Source: JASLEW01 sp035544875
GTDB taxonomy: Bacteria > Acidobacteriota > Thermoanaerobaculia > Multivoradales > UBA5704
Assembly (NCBI GenBank): GCA_035544875.1
Contig: DASZZP010000091.1
Location: 1 to 64,000 of the forward strand
Direction of reading: 5' to 3'
Length of the DNA: 64,000 nt
A program made the position numbers and the translations under genes. The first letter of the stretch is position 1. Each line of letters begins with the position of its first letter. This document shows positions 16,216 to 24,561 of the stretch, piece after piece. The notes beneath the pieces were generated by a model. It searched no databases. It worked only from the letters and a program-made list of their open reading frames with translations, and was not told the origin of the DNA.

Positions 16216-17883
16216 GTGAGGTCGCTCGCCTCCAATCTCCGCCGGCTGGCGCGGATCTCTCGCATCCTCGCCGCGCATCTCGTTTCCCTCGGCCTGGGTG
16301 GGCGCCTGGCGCGCTGGCCATGGCTGGCCAGGCGTCTGCCGCCTGGCGACCTGCCGGGACCGCAGCGCTTGAGCGCCCTGCTCGAGCAGCTCGGCGGCAC
16401 GTTCATCAAGTTCGGCCAGATGCTCTCCCTGCAGCCCGACATCCTGTCTCTCGAGTACTGCGCTTCCCTCTCCAACCTGCTCGACCGGGTGGCGCCGTGC
16501 GACTTCGCGGCGATCGAGCAGGTCTTCGTGGAGGATCATGGCAGGAGCCCCGGCGAGATGTTCGACAGCTTCGACCCCGTGCCCATCGCCACCGCCTCGA
16601 TCGGCCAGGTCCACGTCGCCTGCCTCGACGGGCGGAAGTGGGCCGTCAAGGTGCAGCGGCCGACCGTCAAGACCGACTTCGCCGGCGACATCCGGCTGAT
16701 GGCCTCGGCGGTGCGCGCCATTCGCTTTCTGCACCTCAAGCCCCTCTACTGGCTGATCGAGCCGCTCTCCGAGTTCCTCGGCTGGACCAGAGAGGAGCTC
16801 GATTACCGCAAGGAAGCGCGCTACATGGAGCAGCTCCACCTCAACGCCCGCGAGAATTCCACCGAGCGGGTGCCCGAGGTGTTCTGGGCCTATACCACCC
16901 GCCGCATCCTGGTCCTCGAGTTCCTCGACGGGTTGACGCTGCTCGACTACCTGCGCGCTCGCGACGCCGCCGACGAGATTACGCTGCGCCGCCTCGAGCT
17001 AGGCGGGTTCGCGCCCCAGAGCTTCGCCCGCAACATCATCGACAACTTCCTGGGCGATGCCTTCCGCCACGGCATGTTTCATGCCGACCTCCATCCCGCC
17101 AACCTGATGGTCCTGCCGGAAAACGTGGTCGGTTATGTCGACTTCGGCATCACCGGCGTGCTCAGCCACTACTCGCGGCGGCACCTGGTGGGCCTGACGC
17201 TGGCCTATACGCGGGCGGACCTCGAAGGCATGTGCGCCGCGTTCTTCAAGGTGTCGGAGATGGACCGCAATTCCGATCCGGAAGGTTTCCGCGCCGGCCT
17301 CGACAGGATGGCCGACAGCTGGTACGAGCTCAAGGGCAGGGAGCACCGGCTGCGCAAGAACTTCACCCTGGTCATGCTCGACATGCTGCGGCTGTCGCGC
17401 GCCACCGGCATCTGGCCGGAGCGCGACGTGATCAAGTACATCCGTTCCTCGATCGCCATCGACGGCCTCATCACTCGTTTCGCGCCCGGGTTCGAGATCG
17501 GGCGCTACCTGGCCGAGGTGTGCGACCGCTACCTGCGGCTGGAGTCCTGGAACATGCTGTTCTCCTACGACCGCGTGGTGGAGTGGTCGGCGGCAACCGG
17601 CGATCTGGCGCGCGACGGCGGCTCGCGTGCCGCCTCCCTGCTCGGCAGGATCGCCAGGGGAGAGCTCCCGCTGCGGCCGGCGAGCGCCGGCGACGCGCCG
17701 GTGGCCGCGGCCGTGGCCGCGGCGCGCGCCTTCAACCTGGCCACGGTTGCCGCCGGCGCCGCGGTGCTGATGGCCGCCACGGGCGAGCGCGCGGCGCTGG
17801 GGGCCAACCTGTTCACCGCCGAGCTGGTGGTCATCGCGGCCGCCCTGATGCTGTCTCTCAAGACCTTGCGCGGGTCCGGCTGA
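16216..17883 (+). CDS. UbiB/ABC1/ADCK-type protein kinase-like protein
   Basis: 555 residues. Family landmarks: the KxGQ motif as FIKFGQML (K65-Q68), an Ala-rich nucleotide loop IATASIGQVH (134-143), K145 in WAVKVQRP, HADLHPANL (D291, N296) and VDFGITG (D309). Two C-terminal hydrophobic segments (about 495-515 and 527-545) form the membrane anchor seen in UbiB proteins. The family has ATPase activity tied to isoprenoid lipid (ubiquinone) handling. Here it heads an operon of lipid-active proteins and is not among quinone genes. GTG 16216 is inferred; the frame is open from 15961, but upstream residues look non-coding. Confidence 0.88.
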   Translation: MRSLASNLRRLARISRILAAHLVSLGLGGRLARWPWLARRLPPGDLPGPQRLSALLEQLGGTFIKFGQMLSLQPDILSLEYCASLSNLLDRVAPCDFAAIEQVFVEDHGRSPGEMFDSFDPVPIATASIGQVHVACLDGRKWAVKVQRPTVKTDFAGDIRLMASAVRAIRFLHLKPLYWLIEPLSEFLGWTREELDYRKEARYMEQLHLNARENSTERVPEVFWAYTTRRILVLEFLDGLTLLDYLRARDAADEITLRRLELGGFAPQSFARNIIDNFLGDAFRHGMFHADLHPANLMVLPENVVGYVDFGITGVLSHYSRRHLVGLTLAYTRADLEGMCAAFFKVSEMDRNSDPEGFRAGLDRMADSWYELKGREHRLRKNFTLVMLDMLRLSRATGIWPERDVIKYIRSSIAIDGLITRFAPGFEIGRYLAEVCDRYLRLESWNMLFSYDRVVEWSAATGDLARDGGSRAASLLGRIARGELPLRPASAGDAPVAAAVAAARAFNLATVAAGAAVLMAATGERAALGANLFTAELVVIAAALMLSLKTLRGSG

Positions 17884-17900
17884 GGGGCCCCTGGGCAAAC

Positions 17901-17930
17901 ACCAAGCGCCAAGCGCCAAGCGCCAAGCGC
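17901..17930 (+). repeat. Short CCAAGCG tandem repeat
   Basis: Four head-to-tail CCAAGCG units (approximate bounds) lie in the 61-base gap between the UbiB gene and the next gene, just before its AAAGGAGGT ribosome site. Probably slippage DNA; any effect on translation is speculative. Confidence 0.5.
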
Positions 17931-17944
17931 AAAGGAGGTCTCCG

Positions 17945-18418
17945 GTGCGTGAGCTGACCAAATCCATCCTGAGCTTCTCGTGGGCGCTGCCGCTCTTCGG
18001 CATCAAGCAGATGACCGAGATGGCCATGCCGCGAGACATGAGCCGGCCGCTCGGTCCCCCGACGCAGGGCTTCGACGCCGTCACCGCGGCGGCCAAGGGG
18101 CAGCTCGGCGGCGGCGTGTGGCAGGAGGCTTTCAAGGCCGGCGACCAGCTGCAGCGCGGCGCGGTCGACATGATGTTCGGCTGGCTGTCGCTCGAGGCGC
18201 TCAATCCCAGCAACATGATGCGGATGACTTCCGATGTCATGCAGCGCTCCGTGCAAGCGGCGGGGCGGATGATGCCTGGCTCCGGCGGCTGCGGCGGCTG
18301 TGGCGGGCAAGGCGCGGCGCCGGGACAGGCGGGCACGCAGGGAGGGGGAAGCGGGCAGCCAGGCTCAGGGCAGCAGGCACCTCATGGACGGGGGCCGATG
18401 CCCCCTACGGGCGCCTAG
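17945..18418 (+). CDS. Small protein of the MRELTKS module family
   Basis: 157 residues, GTG start with a near-perfect AAAGGAGGT ribosome site. Residues 1-80 are a module also present at the N-termini of the proteins at 18436, 23062 and 34347: MRELTKSxLSFSWxLxLFG, then a linker, then FDAVTAAAKGQL, then a GDQLQRGAVD block. The first 20 residues form an amphipathic, Trp/Phe-containing helix, and the rest reads as helical, phasin-like sequence. The C-terminal 45 residues are Gly/Gln/Pro-rich with CGGCGG. Here the module stands almost alone. I suggest a lipid-surface-binding or docking role; no named family was recognised. Confidence 0.75.
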   Translation: MRELTKSILSFSWALPLFGIKQMTEMAMPRDMSRPLGPPTQGFDAVTAAAKGQLGGGVWQEAFKAGDQLQRGAVDMMFGWLSLEALNPSNMMRMTSDVMQRSVQAAGRMMPGSGGCGGCGGQGAAPGQAGTQGGGSGQPGSGQQAPHGRGPMPPTGA

Positions 18419-18435
18419 TGCCCAGGGAGGCAGCA

Positions 18436-19770
18436 ATGCGCGAGTTGACGAAGTCGGCGCTCTCCGCCTCGCTGGCGATGCCGCTGTTCGGCCTCCAGCA
18501 GATGGCCAACCTCATGCGCGCCCCAGGCGGGGTGAGCAGCGCTCTCGATCATGTGACCAAGGCGGCCGAGGGCAGCCTGGGCGGAGCGATGCAACGGCTC
18601 TTCCAGACCGGCGACCGGCTGCAAAAGGGCGCCGTCGACCTGGCCTCGGCCGTCTTCGACCCGAAGCTCTACGATCCCGCAACCATCGCCGAGCTGGTCG
18701 GGGAGGTCGCGGAGCGCTCGGCGGCGGGAGTGCGCGTGGCGCTGTCGGGGAGCAGCGTCGCCGCCCTGGAGGCGATCTGGCTCAAGATCGAGGTCTTCAG
18801 GCTGGTTCAGCAGGTCGCCAAGCTGATCGGCGTGCCGGAGGCGCCGCCATTCCCGCCGCTGCGCAAGCTGGTCGACGCTGCCTATGCGCTGGGCGACTAC
18901 CGCGCTCTCTGGGCCATCGAGGGGCTCGGGCACGACTACGCCAAGAGCTTCTTCCAGCAGGGCATCGCTCCCCACGGCATCTTAAGCGTCGAGAAAACCC
19001 CCGACCTGCCGGCCGAGAGCCTGACGATGCTCAACGCCGGCATCGGGCTGGCCTTCGCCGAGAACCGCCTGCAGGGCCTCGCGGCGACCCCATACGAGGA
19101 GGTGCGGCGGCGCGTCGCCGAGGTCGTGGCGCTCTGCCGGGACAATGTGCGGCCGGGCTACTTCGGGGCGGCGGTGGAGCAGATTGGCCTGTACCCGAAC
19201 GTCTTCAATTCTCAGGTCCTGCGGCCGGTCGAGCGCGCCATCCGCGAGGTCGCGCCCGAGGTCCTCGGCTTCTTCTGGCACGGCGTCGGCCGGTCCACCT
19301 ACTTCAAGCCGATCAACTTCCTGCCCTGCTCGGACTGGCAGCTCTTCGAGTCGCTGCGGCGGCAGGCGCCGGACGAGCCGGCACGGCTGAGCGCCCATGC
19401 CGGCGTGGCGTGGGCCTACACCCTGCTCAACCAGCAGAAGCCCCAGATCATGGCCGAGCTGCTCATCGGGCCGCACGGCGCGGCGCTGGCGCGCGACGGC
19501 GGATTCGTCAACGGGTTGCAGTCCGCGCTCATCATGCGCCACGACATCACGCCGAATGCGCCCTTCATCGCCACCTTCTGCGGCTACCGGGCGCGGGGCT
19601 GCGAGGAGCTCTGGGACCGCCTGGTGCGCACCCCCTGCCGGCAGGCGCTCGAGGTCTGCCATCCGGTCCTCAAGCAGCAGAACCGCCTCGGCGACATCTT
19701 CGAATACCACGATCTGCGGGCCCACGTAGAGCAGCTGGCGAGCTCGCCGGGCGGCGGAGGGTCCAGATGA
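18436..19770 (+). CDS. Module plus DUF1702-like protein
   Basis: 444 residues. The N-terminal module (1-75; MRELTKSALSASLAMPLFG, GDRLQKGAVD) is joined to a domain related to 1271 and 23062, with EGLGHDYA, LNAGIGLAFAENRL, a FFWHGVGRSTYF block and AHAGVAWAYTLLN. Ribosome site GGGAGG. It follows the stand-alone module protein by 17 bases, and its stop overlaps the next gene (ATGA). Resemblance to DUF1702 (natural-product clusters) is tentative; there is no recognisable catalytic motif and no membrane segment beyond the N-terminal helix. Confidence 0.75.
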   Translation: MRELTKSALSASLAMPLFGLQQMANLMRAPGGVSSALDHVTKAAEGSLGGAMQRLFQTGDRLQKGAVDLASAVFDPKLYDPATIAELVGEVAERSAAGVRVALSGSSVAALEAIWLKIEVFRLVQQVAKLIGVPEAPPFPPLRKLVDAAYALGDYRALWAIEGLGHDYAKSFFQQGIAPHGILSVEKTPDLPAESLTMLNAGIGLAFAENRLQGLAATPYEEVRRRVAEVVALCRDNVRPGYFGAAVEQIGLYPNVFNSQVLRPVERAIREVAPEVLGFFWHGVGRSTYFKPINFLPCSDWQLFESLRRQAPDEPARLSAHAGVAWAYTLLNQQKPQIMAELLIGPHGAALARDGGFVNGLQSALIMRHDITPNAPFIATFCGYRARGCEELWDRLVRTPCRQALEVCHPVLKQQNRLGDIFEYHDLRAHVEQLASSPGGGGSR

Positions 19771-21413
19771 CCTGGACGCAGCCGCTGCGGCGCCGTCGGG
19801 CGGGGCGAGACCTTGCCGGGCGCAAGCGCGAGGTGGAGCGCTGCCTCGCCCAGCACGGGCTGCTGCGCCGGCCGCGCGAGCTGCCCGCGGGCCGCGAGGA
19901 CGGGGCAGGGGAGGAAGGCTTCGGCCGCCGGCTGCGCATCGCGCTCGACAGCCTGGGGCCGGTGTTCTCGTGCTTCGCCGTCTACCTGGGGTCGCGGGTC
20001 GATCTGCTGCCGGCGGGCGACTGCCTCGAGCTTGCGGCGGCTCCGGAGCGGGTGGCGGCCGTGCCCATCGACCTCGTCCGCCGGCGCATCGCCGCCGAGC
20101 TCGGGCGGCCGGCCGAGGGCGTGTTCGCCACCCTGGAGACTGAGCCTTACGAGGCGCATCTGCTCGTGCAGACGCACCGCGCGCGCTTGCGCGACGGTAC
20201 GCCGGTGCTCGTGCGGCTGGCCGACGTCGATGCGGAGGAAGCGCTCGCGGCCGAGCTCCCTGCCTTGCCTGTCGTCGCGGAAGCGTTCGCCGCCGGCGGC
20301 TTCGGCGCCATCGCGCTGCCCGCGGTGATCGACGATTTCAGCCAGGCCGTGCGGGCGCGGACGGACTTCGAGTTCGAGCTCAAAGCCCTCGACCTGCTGG
20401 CCGGCGACGCGGCCGCCTTTGGCCTGCTGGCGCTGCCGGCCGGCTGCCGCGAGCTCGCCACGGCGCGCCTTCTGACCACGACCGATCCGGGCGGGGCCTA
20501 CCTCGCGGAGGTGGGGCGGAGCGGCTCCTTCCCGCCGGGCATGCGCGGCCGCCAGGAGCTCGCCCGGCGGCTGTGCGCGGTGTGGCTGCACCAGGCGCTG
20601 CTCGGACGCGTGTTCCCGGCCGAGTTGCGCGAGACCGGCGTCCAGCTGCTGCCGAGCGGCCAGTTGAGCTTCCTCGCGGGCCCTTTCACCAGACTGGCGG
20701 CGGCGGCTCAATCCAACCTGCGCGATTTCCTGGTCGCCGTCGCGTCGGGGGAGCCGGACGACGCCTGCGCCTATCTGCTGCGCGAGACGGCCAGGCAGGA
20801 CGAGGCGGCCAGCGAAGCTCAGCTCGGTTCGCGCCTGCGCCAGATCGTTCCCTTCCGCGACGGGGCGTGGAGCGCGAGCGGCGAGAGCCTGGCCGAGCAC
20901 CTGTTCGTCTATGTGCGGCAAGCCCGGGAGTGCGGCTATTGGCCGCGCCCCCATCTGGTCGCTTTCCTGCGCGGCCTGTGCGCGGCCGCCAGCGTGGCGC
21001 GGCGCCTGTCGCCCGAGGGCGATGCGCTGCGCGAAGGGCTGCAGGAGGTGCGCCTCCTGGCCGGCATGACGCAGGTGCGCCAGGCGATCGACCCGGCCCA
21101 TTGGGGCTCTCACCTCGACCGCTACGCCGCCGCCTTCGTGGAGATGCCGCAGAGGCTCAACGAGCTGCTGATGCTCGCCGACGAGGGGCGCGCGCGCGTG
21201 CGCTCCGAGCGGCTCGACGAGGCCCTGCCGCGGCGGTCGCAGGGGATGCGTTCCGCCGCGCTGCTGATGCTCATGGCGGTGGTGGTCCTGGTCATGCATC
21301 GGCTGGCGGGTAGCGGCCTGTCCGGCGCCTGGCCGGAAGCGATCGCCGGGCTCGTCTTCCTGGTGCTCGGCGGTTTGCTCCTCCGCGGCGCCGCGGGGAG
21401 GGGTCGTGGGTGA
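19767..21413 (+). CDS. UbiB-like pseudokinase
   Basis: 548 residues with the UbiB outline but every catalytic element replaced. The KxGQ segment (LEKLGPTFVKFGQ in family members) reads DSLGPVFSCFAVYLG (61-75). The nucleotide lysine is R150 in TPVLVRL. The HADxHPGN/DFG stretch reads RVFPAELRETGVQLL (281-295) and SFLAGPFTRL (301-310). The DFEFEL block and two C-terminal membrane helices (about 490-510 and 520-540) are kept. I infer a membrane pseudokinase partner or regulator of the active UbiB at 16216. Coupled by ATGA overlap to the preceding gene. Confidence 0.72.
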   Translation: MTWTQPLRRRRAGRDLAGRKREVERCLAQHGLLRRPRELPAGREDGAGEEGFGRRLRIALDSLGPVFSCFAVYLGSRVDLLPAGDCLELAAAPERVAAVPIDLVRRRIAAELGRPAEGVFATLETEPYEAHLLVQTHRARLRDGTPVLVRLADVDAEEALAAELPALPVVAEAFAAGGFGAIALPAVIDDFSQAVRARTDFEFELKALDLLAGDAAAFGLLALPAGCRELATARLLTTTDPGGAYLAEVGRSGSFPPGMRGRQELARRLCAVWLHQALLGRVFPAELRETGVQLLPSGQLSFLAGPFTRLAAAAQSNLRDFLVAVASGEPDDACAYLLRETARQDEAASEAQLGSRLRQIVPFRDGAWSASGESLAEHLFVYVRQARECGYWPRPHLVAFLRGLCAAASVARRLSPEGDALREGLQEVRLLAGMTQVRQAIDPAHWGSHLDRYAAAFVEMPQRLNELLMLADEGRARVRSERLDEALPRRSQGMRSAALLMLMAVVVLVMHRLAGSGLSGAWPEAIAGLVFLVLGGLLLRGAAGRGRG

Positions 21414-21414
21414 G

Positions 21415-22185
21415 ATGTTCAACCAGGTGTTCAGGCTGCCTCTGGCCGCCTTTGCCACCTGGATGGGATGGCTGGCCCAGATGGCCAGAGGCATGCAGCA
21501 GATCGCCGAGCAGAGCTCGACGGCCCTCGCGGCTGCCGGCGACGCGCCCGCGGGCGGCGGGGCTCCGGCGGCTCCGGCGGCTGCGCATACGGGCTCGTCA
21601 TCCGGCGGTATTCAGGGTATTCCTATGGATCATGGCGCTCGCGCTCCGGGCGCCGCAACCGAAGCAAAAAAGGAGAAGCAGATCATGGCGGACAAGGATC
21701 TGAGCAACGACAGGGTCAAGCTGGTGGAGTACTCGATCGTCACGATCGAGCGCGGCGCGGAGAGGAGTCTCCACGACGGCGAGAAGCTCGTCTCCGAGAA
21801 CATGACGGGCGAGGACTTCGCCACCTGGGTGATCGCGGAGTTCGTGCAAGATCACCCGCAGCCGCACGAGATCAAGAGGTATTTGAGGGTTTGCTATAGC
21901 GTCTCCTGCAGCTGGGCACGCGAGCCGCTGCAGTTCGAGGAGGAGCAGCTGAAGATCCTGCGCGGAATCCAGCACGCCATCAAGGAGTGCTGCGAGGAAG
22001 GCGGTCGGCCCTTTCGTCGCTGGGAGGGAGACGAGGCCGGCGGCGGAGCGGAGCGCGGTAGAGAAAGCCGCGCGAAACCGGGCGGCCCCGGCGAGCCCGG
22101 AGGCGAGGCCGGCGGCGGAGCGGGGCGCGCTAGAGGGGGCGCAGGCGCAGGCAGAGGGGGCGCAGGAGCCGCCGCCGGAGCCTAG
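21415..22185 (+). CDS. Putative phasin-like protein with possible internal start and frameshifted tail
   Basis: 256 residues if read to the TAG at 22183. N-terminus: short amphipathic helix (MFNQVFRLPLAAFATWMGW), then an Ala/Gly linker, a charged helical core (MADKDLSNDRVKL to KECCEEGG) and a Gly/Arg-rich tail. GTG 21406 is an alternative start. An in-frame ATG at 21685 has its own strong AAGGAG site nine bases upstream, so a short form beginning MADKDL is likely as well. The Gly-rich tail has lower GC at third codon positions than the +1 frame, which stays open to 22996 and encodes a PAKP-rich tail. A frameshift between 21953 and 22185 is therefore suspected. Function unknown. Confidence 0.6.
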   Translation: MFNQVFRLPLAAFATWMGWLAQMARGMQQIAEQSSTALAAAGDAPAGGGAPAAPAAAHTGSSSGGIQGIPMDHGARAPGAATEAKKEKQIMADKDLSNDRVKLVEYSIVTIERGAERSLHDGEKLVSENMTGEDFATWVIAEFVQDHPQPHEIKRYLRVCYSVSCSWAREPLQFEEEQLKILRGIQHAIKECCEEGGRPFRRWEGDEAGGGAERGRESRAKPGGPGEPGGEAGGGAGRARGGAGAGRGGAGAAAGA

Positions 22186-23061
22186 CGCGCTCAGCGTCAG
22201 CCCGGGCAGGGCGGCCGCAGGCGCCGGCGAGGGCGGTCGACCCGCTGGCGACGTCGCCAGCGCCCGGACGCCCCGAGCCGTCGCAAGGGGCCGTGGCCGC
22301 GCGGTCCCGGCTCCTGGCGCAGGTCGGGCGGCGGCTGCCCGACCCGCGGCCAAGGGGGCCACAGCTCCTCGCGCAGGCCGGGCGGCCGCATCCCGACCCG
22401 CGGGACGGGCAGCGTCAGCTCAACCCGCGGGCCGCGCGGTCCCGAGCGCTCGCGGCCGAACCGCCCCAGCTCCCCGTGCGGATGGCGCGGTCAGAGGCCC
22501 CGCGACCGCCGGCGCAACCGGCGGCGCGGCCGCGGCGAGTGGAGCCACGGCCGCCGCCGTTACGGGCCGGCGAGAAACAGGCGCGCCGGTCAAGCTGCAG
22601 TCACGGGCGGCTACGTCGCGACGGCGTCCGGCGAAGCCACCGCCGCGACCGGCGAAGCCACAACCGCGGCCGGTGAAGCCACAACCGCGGCCGGTGAAGC
22701 CGCCCGCACCCGCACGCGCTGAGAGGTCACGAACGCGGGCCGAAAAGCCGGCAAACTCCGGCCCGGCCGGGGAAGCTCCCACGGCTGACACGGGCGGGCA
22801 GCCTGCCGCGAGCCCCGGCGCGGGCGACCAGGCCACGAGCCTCGGCGGCGCAGGCGGCCAGGCTTCGAGCCCGGGCGGCGCCGGCGGCGAGGCCCCGAGG
22901 CCCGGCGGCGCGGCGACAGCGTCGCCGGGGGCCGGGGAGGGGGGCGCACCTCCAGGCCCCGGCGCGGACGGTGAGGGCGGCAAGGGCGAGAGCTGAGGCG
23001 GAGGGCAGGCGATGAGAGGTGAGGACAGCGACGTGGCGCCCTGCGCTGCCAAAGGCGCCGC
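22186..23061 (+). other. Low-complexity region; possible frameshifted continuation ending at 22996
   Basis: 876 bases of GC-rich, repetitive DNA between the genes at 21415 and 23062. The frame ending with TGA at 22994-22996 is open back to 21953 but has no start codon before a GTG at 22673, inside the repeats. It would encode Ala/Arg-rich sequence, then PAKP/PVKP repeats like histone H1-like or AlgP/PhaF tails, then a Gly/Ala/Pro-rich end. A second frame is also open to 22722 (TTAAGEA repeats). Base composition alone keeps frames open here, so no separate gene is claimed. Confidence 0.45.
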
Positions 23062-24522
23062 GTGTTGAGCGACCTGGCCAAATCTGCCGGCAGCTTCTCA
23101 TGGGCCATGCTGCTGCTCGGGGCACGGCAGCTCGGCGCCGCCCTGTCGGGGCGCGGCGAGGAGGCGGCGAAGGCGGTCGGTTCGGTTGCCCAGGCGGCCG
23201 AAGAGCGCCTGGGCGGCGGCCTGCGGGCGCTGCTGAAAGCTGGCGGGCGGTTGCAGTCTGCGGGCGTGGATCTCGTCTTCGATTCGCTGGCGCCCCATCC
23301 GCCCGGCGCAGCGGCGCTCGCGCCGGCGGCGTTCAGCTTCAGCCGCGAGACCGCGGGGGCGCTTGGCGAGCTGCTCCCTGGCGACGCCGCGCTGCCCTGG
23401 CGGGAGCTCGAAGACAAGCTCGAAGCGTTCGAGCTGTTCAAGTACGCGCGGGAGCGGCTGGGGATCCCTATCACTCCCGGGGCGGCCGTCATGCCCCTTG
23501 CCGAGCAGCTGCGCCGGCGCGCGGGTCTGGACACCTACAGTGCCGTCTGGGTGACGGAGGGGTTGGGCTACGCCCACGGCGCCGGCGCCTGGAGCGCCGG
23601 AGGGGAGCCCCGCCGCCTGCTCGCCGATGCGTCGGCCGCGGGCCTGCCGGCGCAGGCCCTGATCGCGCTGCACGCCGGCATGGGGCTCGCTTTCGCCGAG
23701 CGGTCGCTCGCGCCGCTCTCGGCCGCACCGGGAGGTGGCGGGCCAGGCCCGGCCGGTGAGAGCTCCAGCCTGGGCGCCGCGCTCGCCGGTTTCCTGTCGC
23801 TCTGCCGGGGCAATGCCGCGGGCGGCTATGAAGAGATCACTCGCGAGGCTCTCGGGCTGGTGGCGCGGAACCTCCACCCCCACCTGGTCGCGCCGATCGC
23901 CGCGCGCCTCGCCGGCATCGACGCGCTGCTCGTGGAGTACTTCTGGCACGGCGTGGGCCGCGGCGCCTACTTCGCCCCTGCCCATGCGCTGCCGTACGTC
24001 GGTTCGGCTCGGCGGTCGCTTGCCGAGCTCGAGCAGGCAACGCCCGATCCGCCTGCCAGGAGCAACGCCCTGGCAGGATTCGCCTGGGCGCTGGCTCTGG
24101 TCAACATTCGCCGGCCGGAAGTCGTGGAAGGCTTTCTGCGCCAGCACCGGGAGCGCTTCTTGCCCACCGCCCCCGCCGCCCCTGCCACCCCTGCCACCCC
24201 TGCCGACAACGCCGGCGATTTCAGCGCCGCCGTTGCCAGTGGAATCGCCTCGGCGGTGCTGGTCTGGCATCGATCGGTCGGGGAGGATGCCTGGCTCGGC
24301 AGGTTCCTCGCCCATGCGCCCGACCCGGCCGATCGGCAGGCCGTCGCCCTCTGGCGCCGCCAGGTCAAGGAGCCGTGCGCGGCCGCCCTGGAGATCGCGC
24401 GCGGGGCGCGTGGTCCATCCATCCCTTGGGGTTCGCTGTTCCGTTACCGCCCCCTGGGCGTCCTGCTCGCGGGGCTGGCCGCCGATGCGTCGGCGACGGA
24501 AGCGAGGGCGGCGGCGCCATGA
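23062..24522 (+). CDS. Module plus DUF1702-like protein
   Basis: 486 residues, GTG start (TTG 23065 possible) after AAAGG. A diverged module (1-75; LSDLAKSAGSFSWAMLLLG, LKAGGRLQSAGVDLVF) precedes the same domain as 1271, with which it shares KLEAFELF, a VTEGLGYAHGAGAW block, ALIALHAGMGLAFAERSL, an EYFWHGVGRGAYF block, NALAGFAWALALVNIR and VWHRSVGEDAW. It is closer to 1271 than to 18436, so 1271 probably derives from this form by loss of the module. No catalytic motif recognised. Confidence 0.75.
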   Translation: MLSDLAKSAGSFSWAMLLLGARQLGAALSGRGEEAAKAVGSVAQAAEERLGGGLRALLKAGGRLQSAGVDLVFDSLAPHPPGAAALAPAAFSFSRETAGALGELLPGDAALPWRELEDKLEAFELFKYARERLGIPITPGAAVMPLAEQLRRRAGLDTYSAVWVTEGLGYAHGAGAWSAGGEPRRLLADASAAGLPAQALIALHAGMGLAFAERSLAPLSAAPGGGGPGPAGESSSLGAALAGFLSLCRGNAAGGYEEITREALGLVARNLHPHLVAPIAARLAGIDALLVEYFWHGVGRGAYFAPAHALPYVGSARRSLAELEQATPDPPARSNALAGFAWALALVNIRRPEVVEGFLRQHRERFLPTAPAAPATPATPADNAGDFSAAVASGIASAVLVWHRSVGEDAWLGRFLAHAPDPADRQAVALWRRQVKEPCAAALEIARGARGPSIPWGSLFRYRPLGVLLAGLAADASATEARAAAP

Positions 24523-24561
24523 GCACCGAGCTCGAGCCTTTACGTGCTGAAGGAGAGAACC

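Noticed and set aside
15851..16219. A 122-codon plus-strand frame between the cleavage oxygenase and UbiB
   Set aside because: It begins inside control element C, carries no domain and overlaps the dispersed repeat; better explained as intergenic.
16216..17883. UbiB gene as part of ubiquinone biosynthesis
   Set aside because: No other ubi or men genes nearby; the context is lipid hydrolase-like and module proteins.
22186..23061. A separate PAKP-rich gene starting at GTG 22673
   Set aside because: No ribosome site and the start lies within repeats while the frame continues far upstream; a frameshifted tail of the preceding gene or plain low-complexity DNA is more likely.
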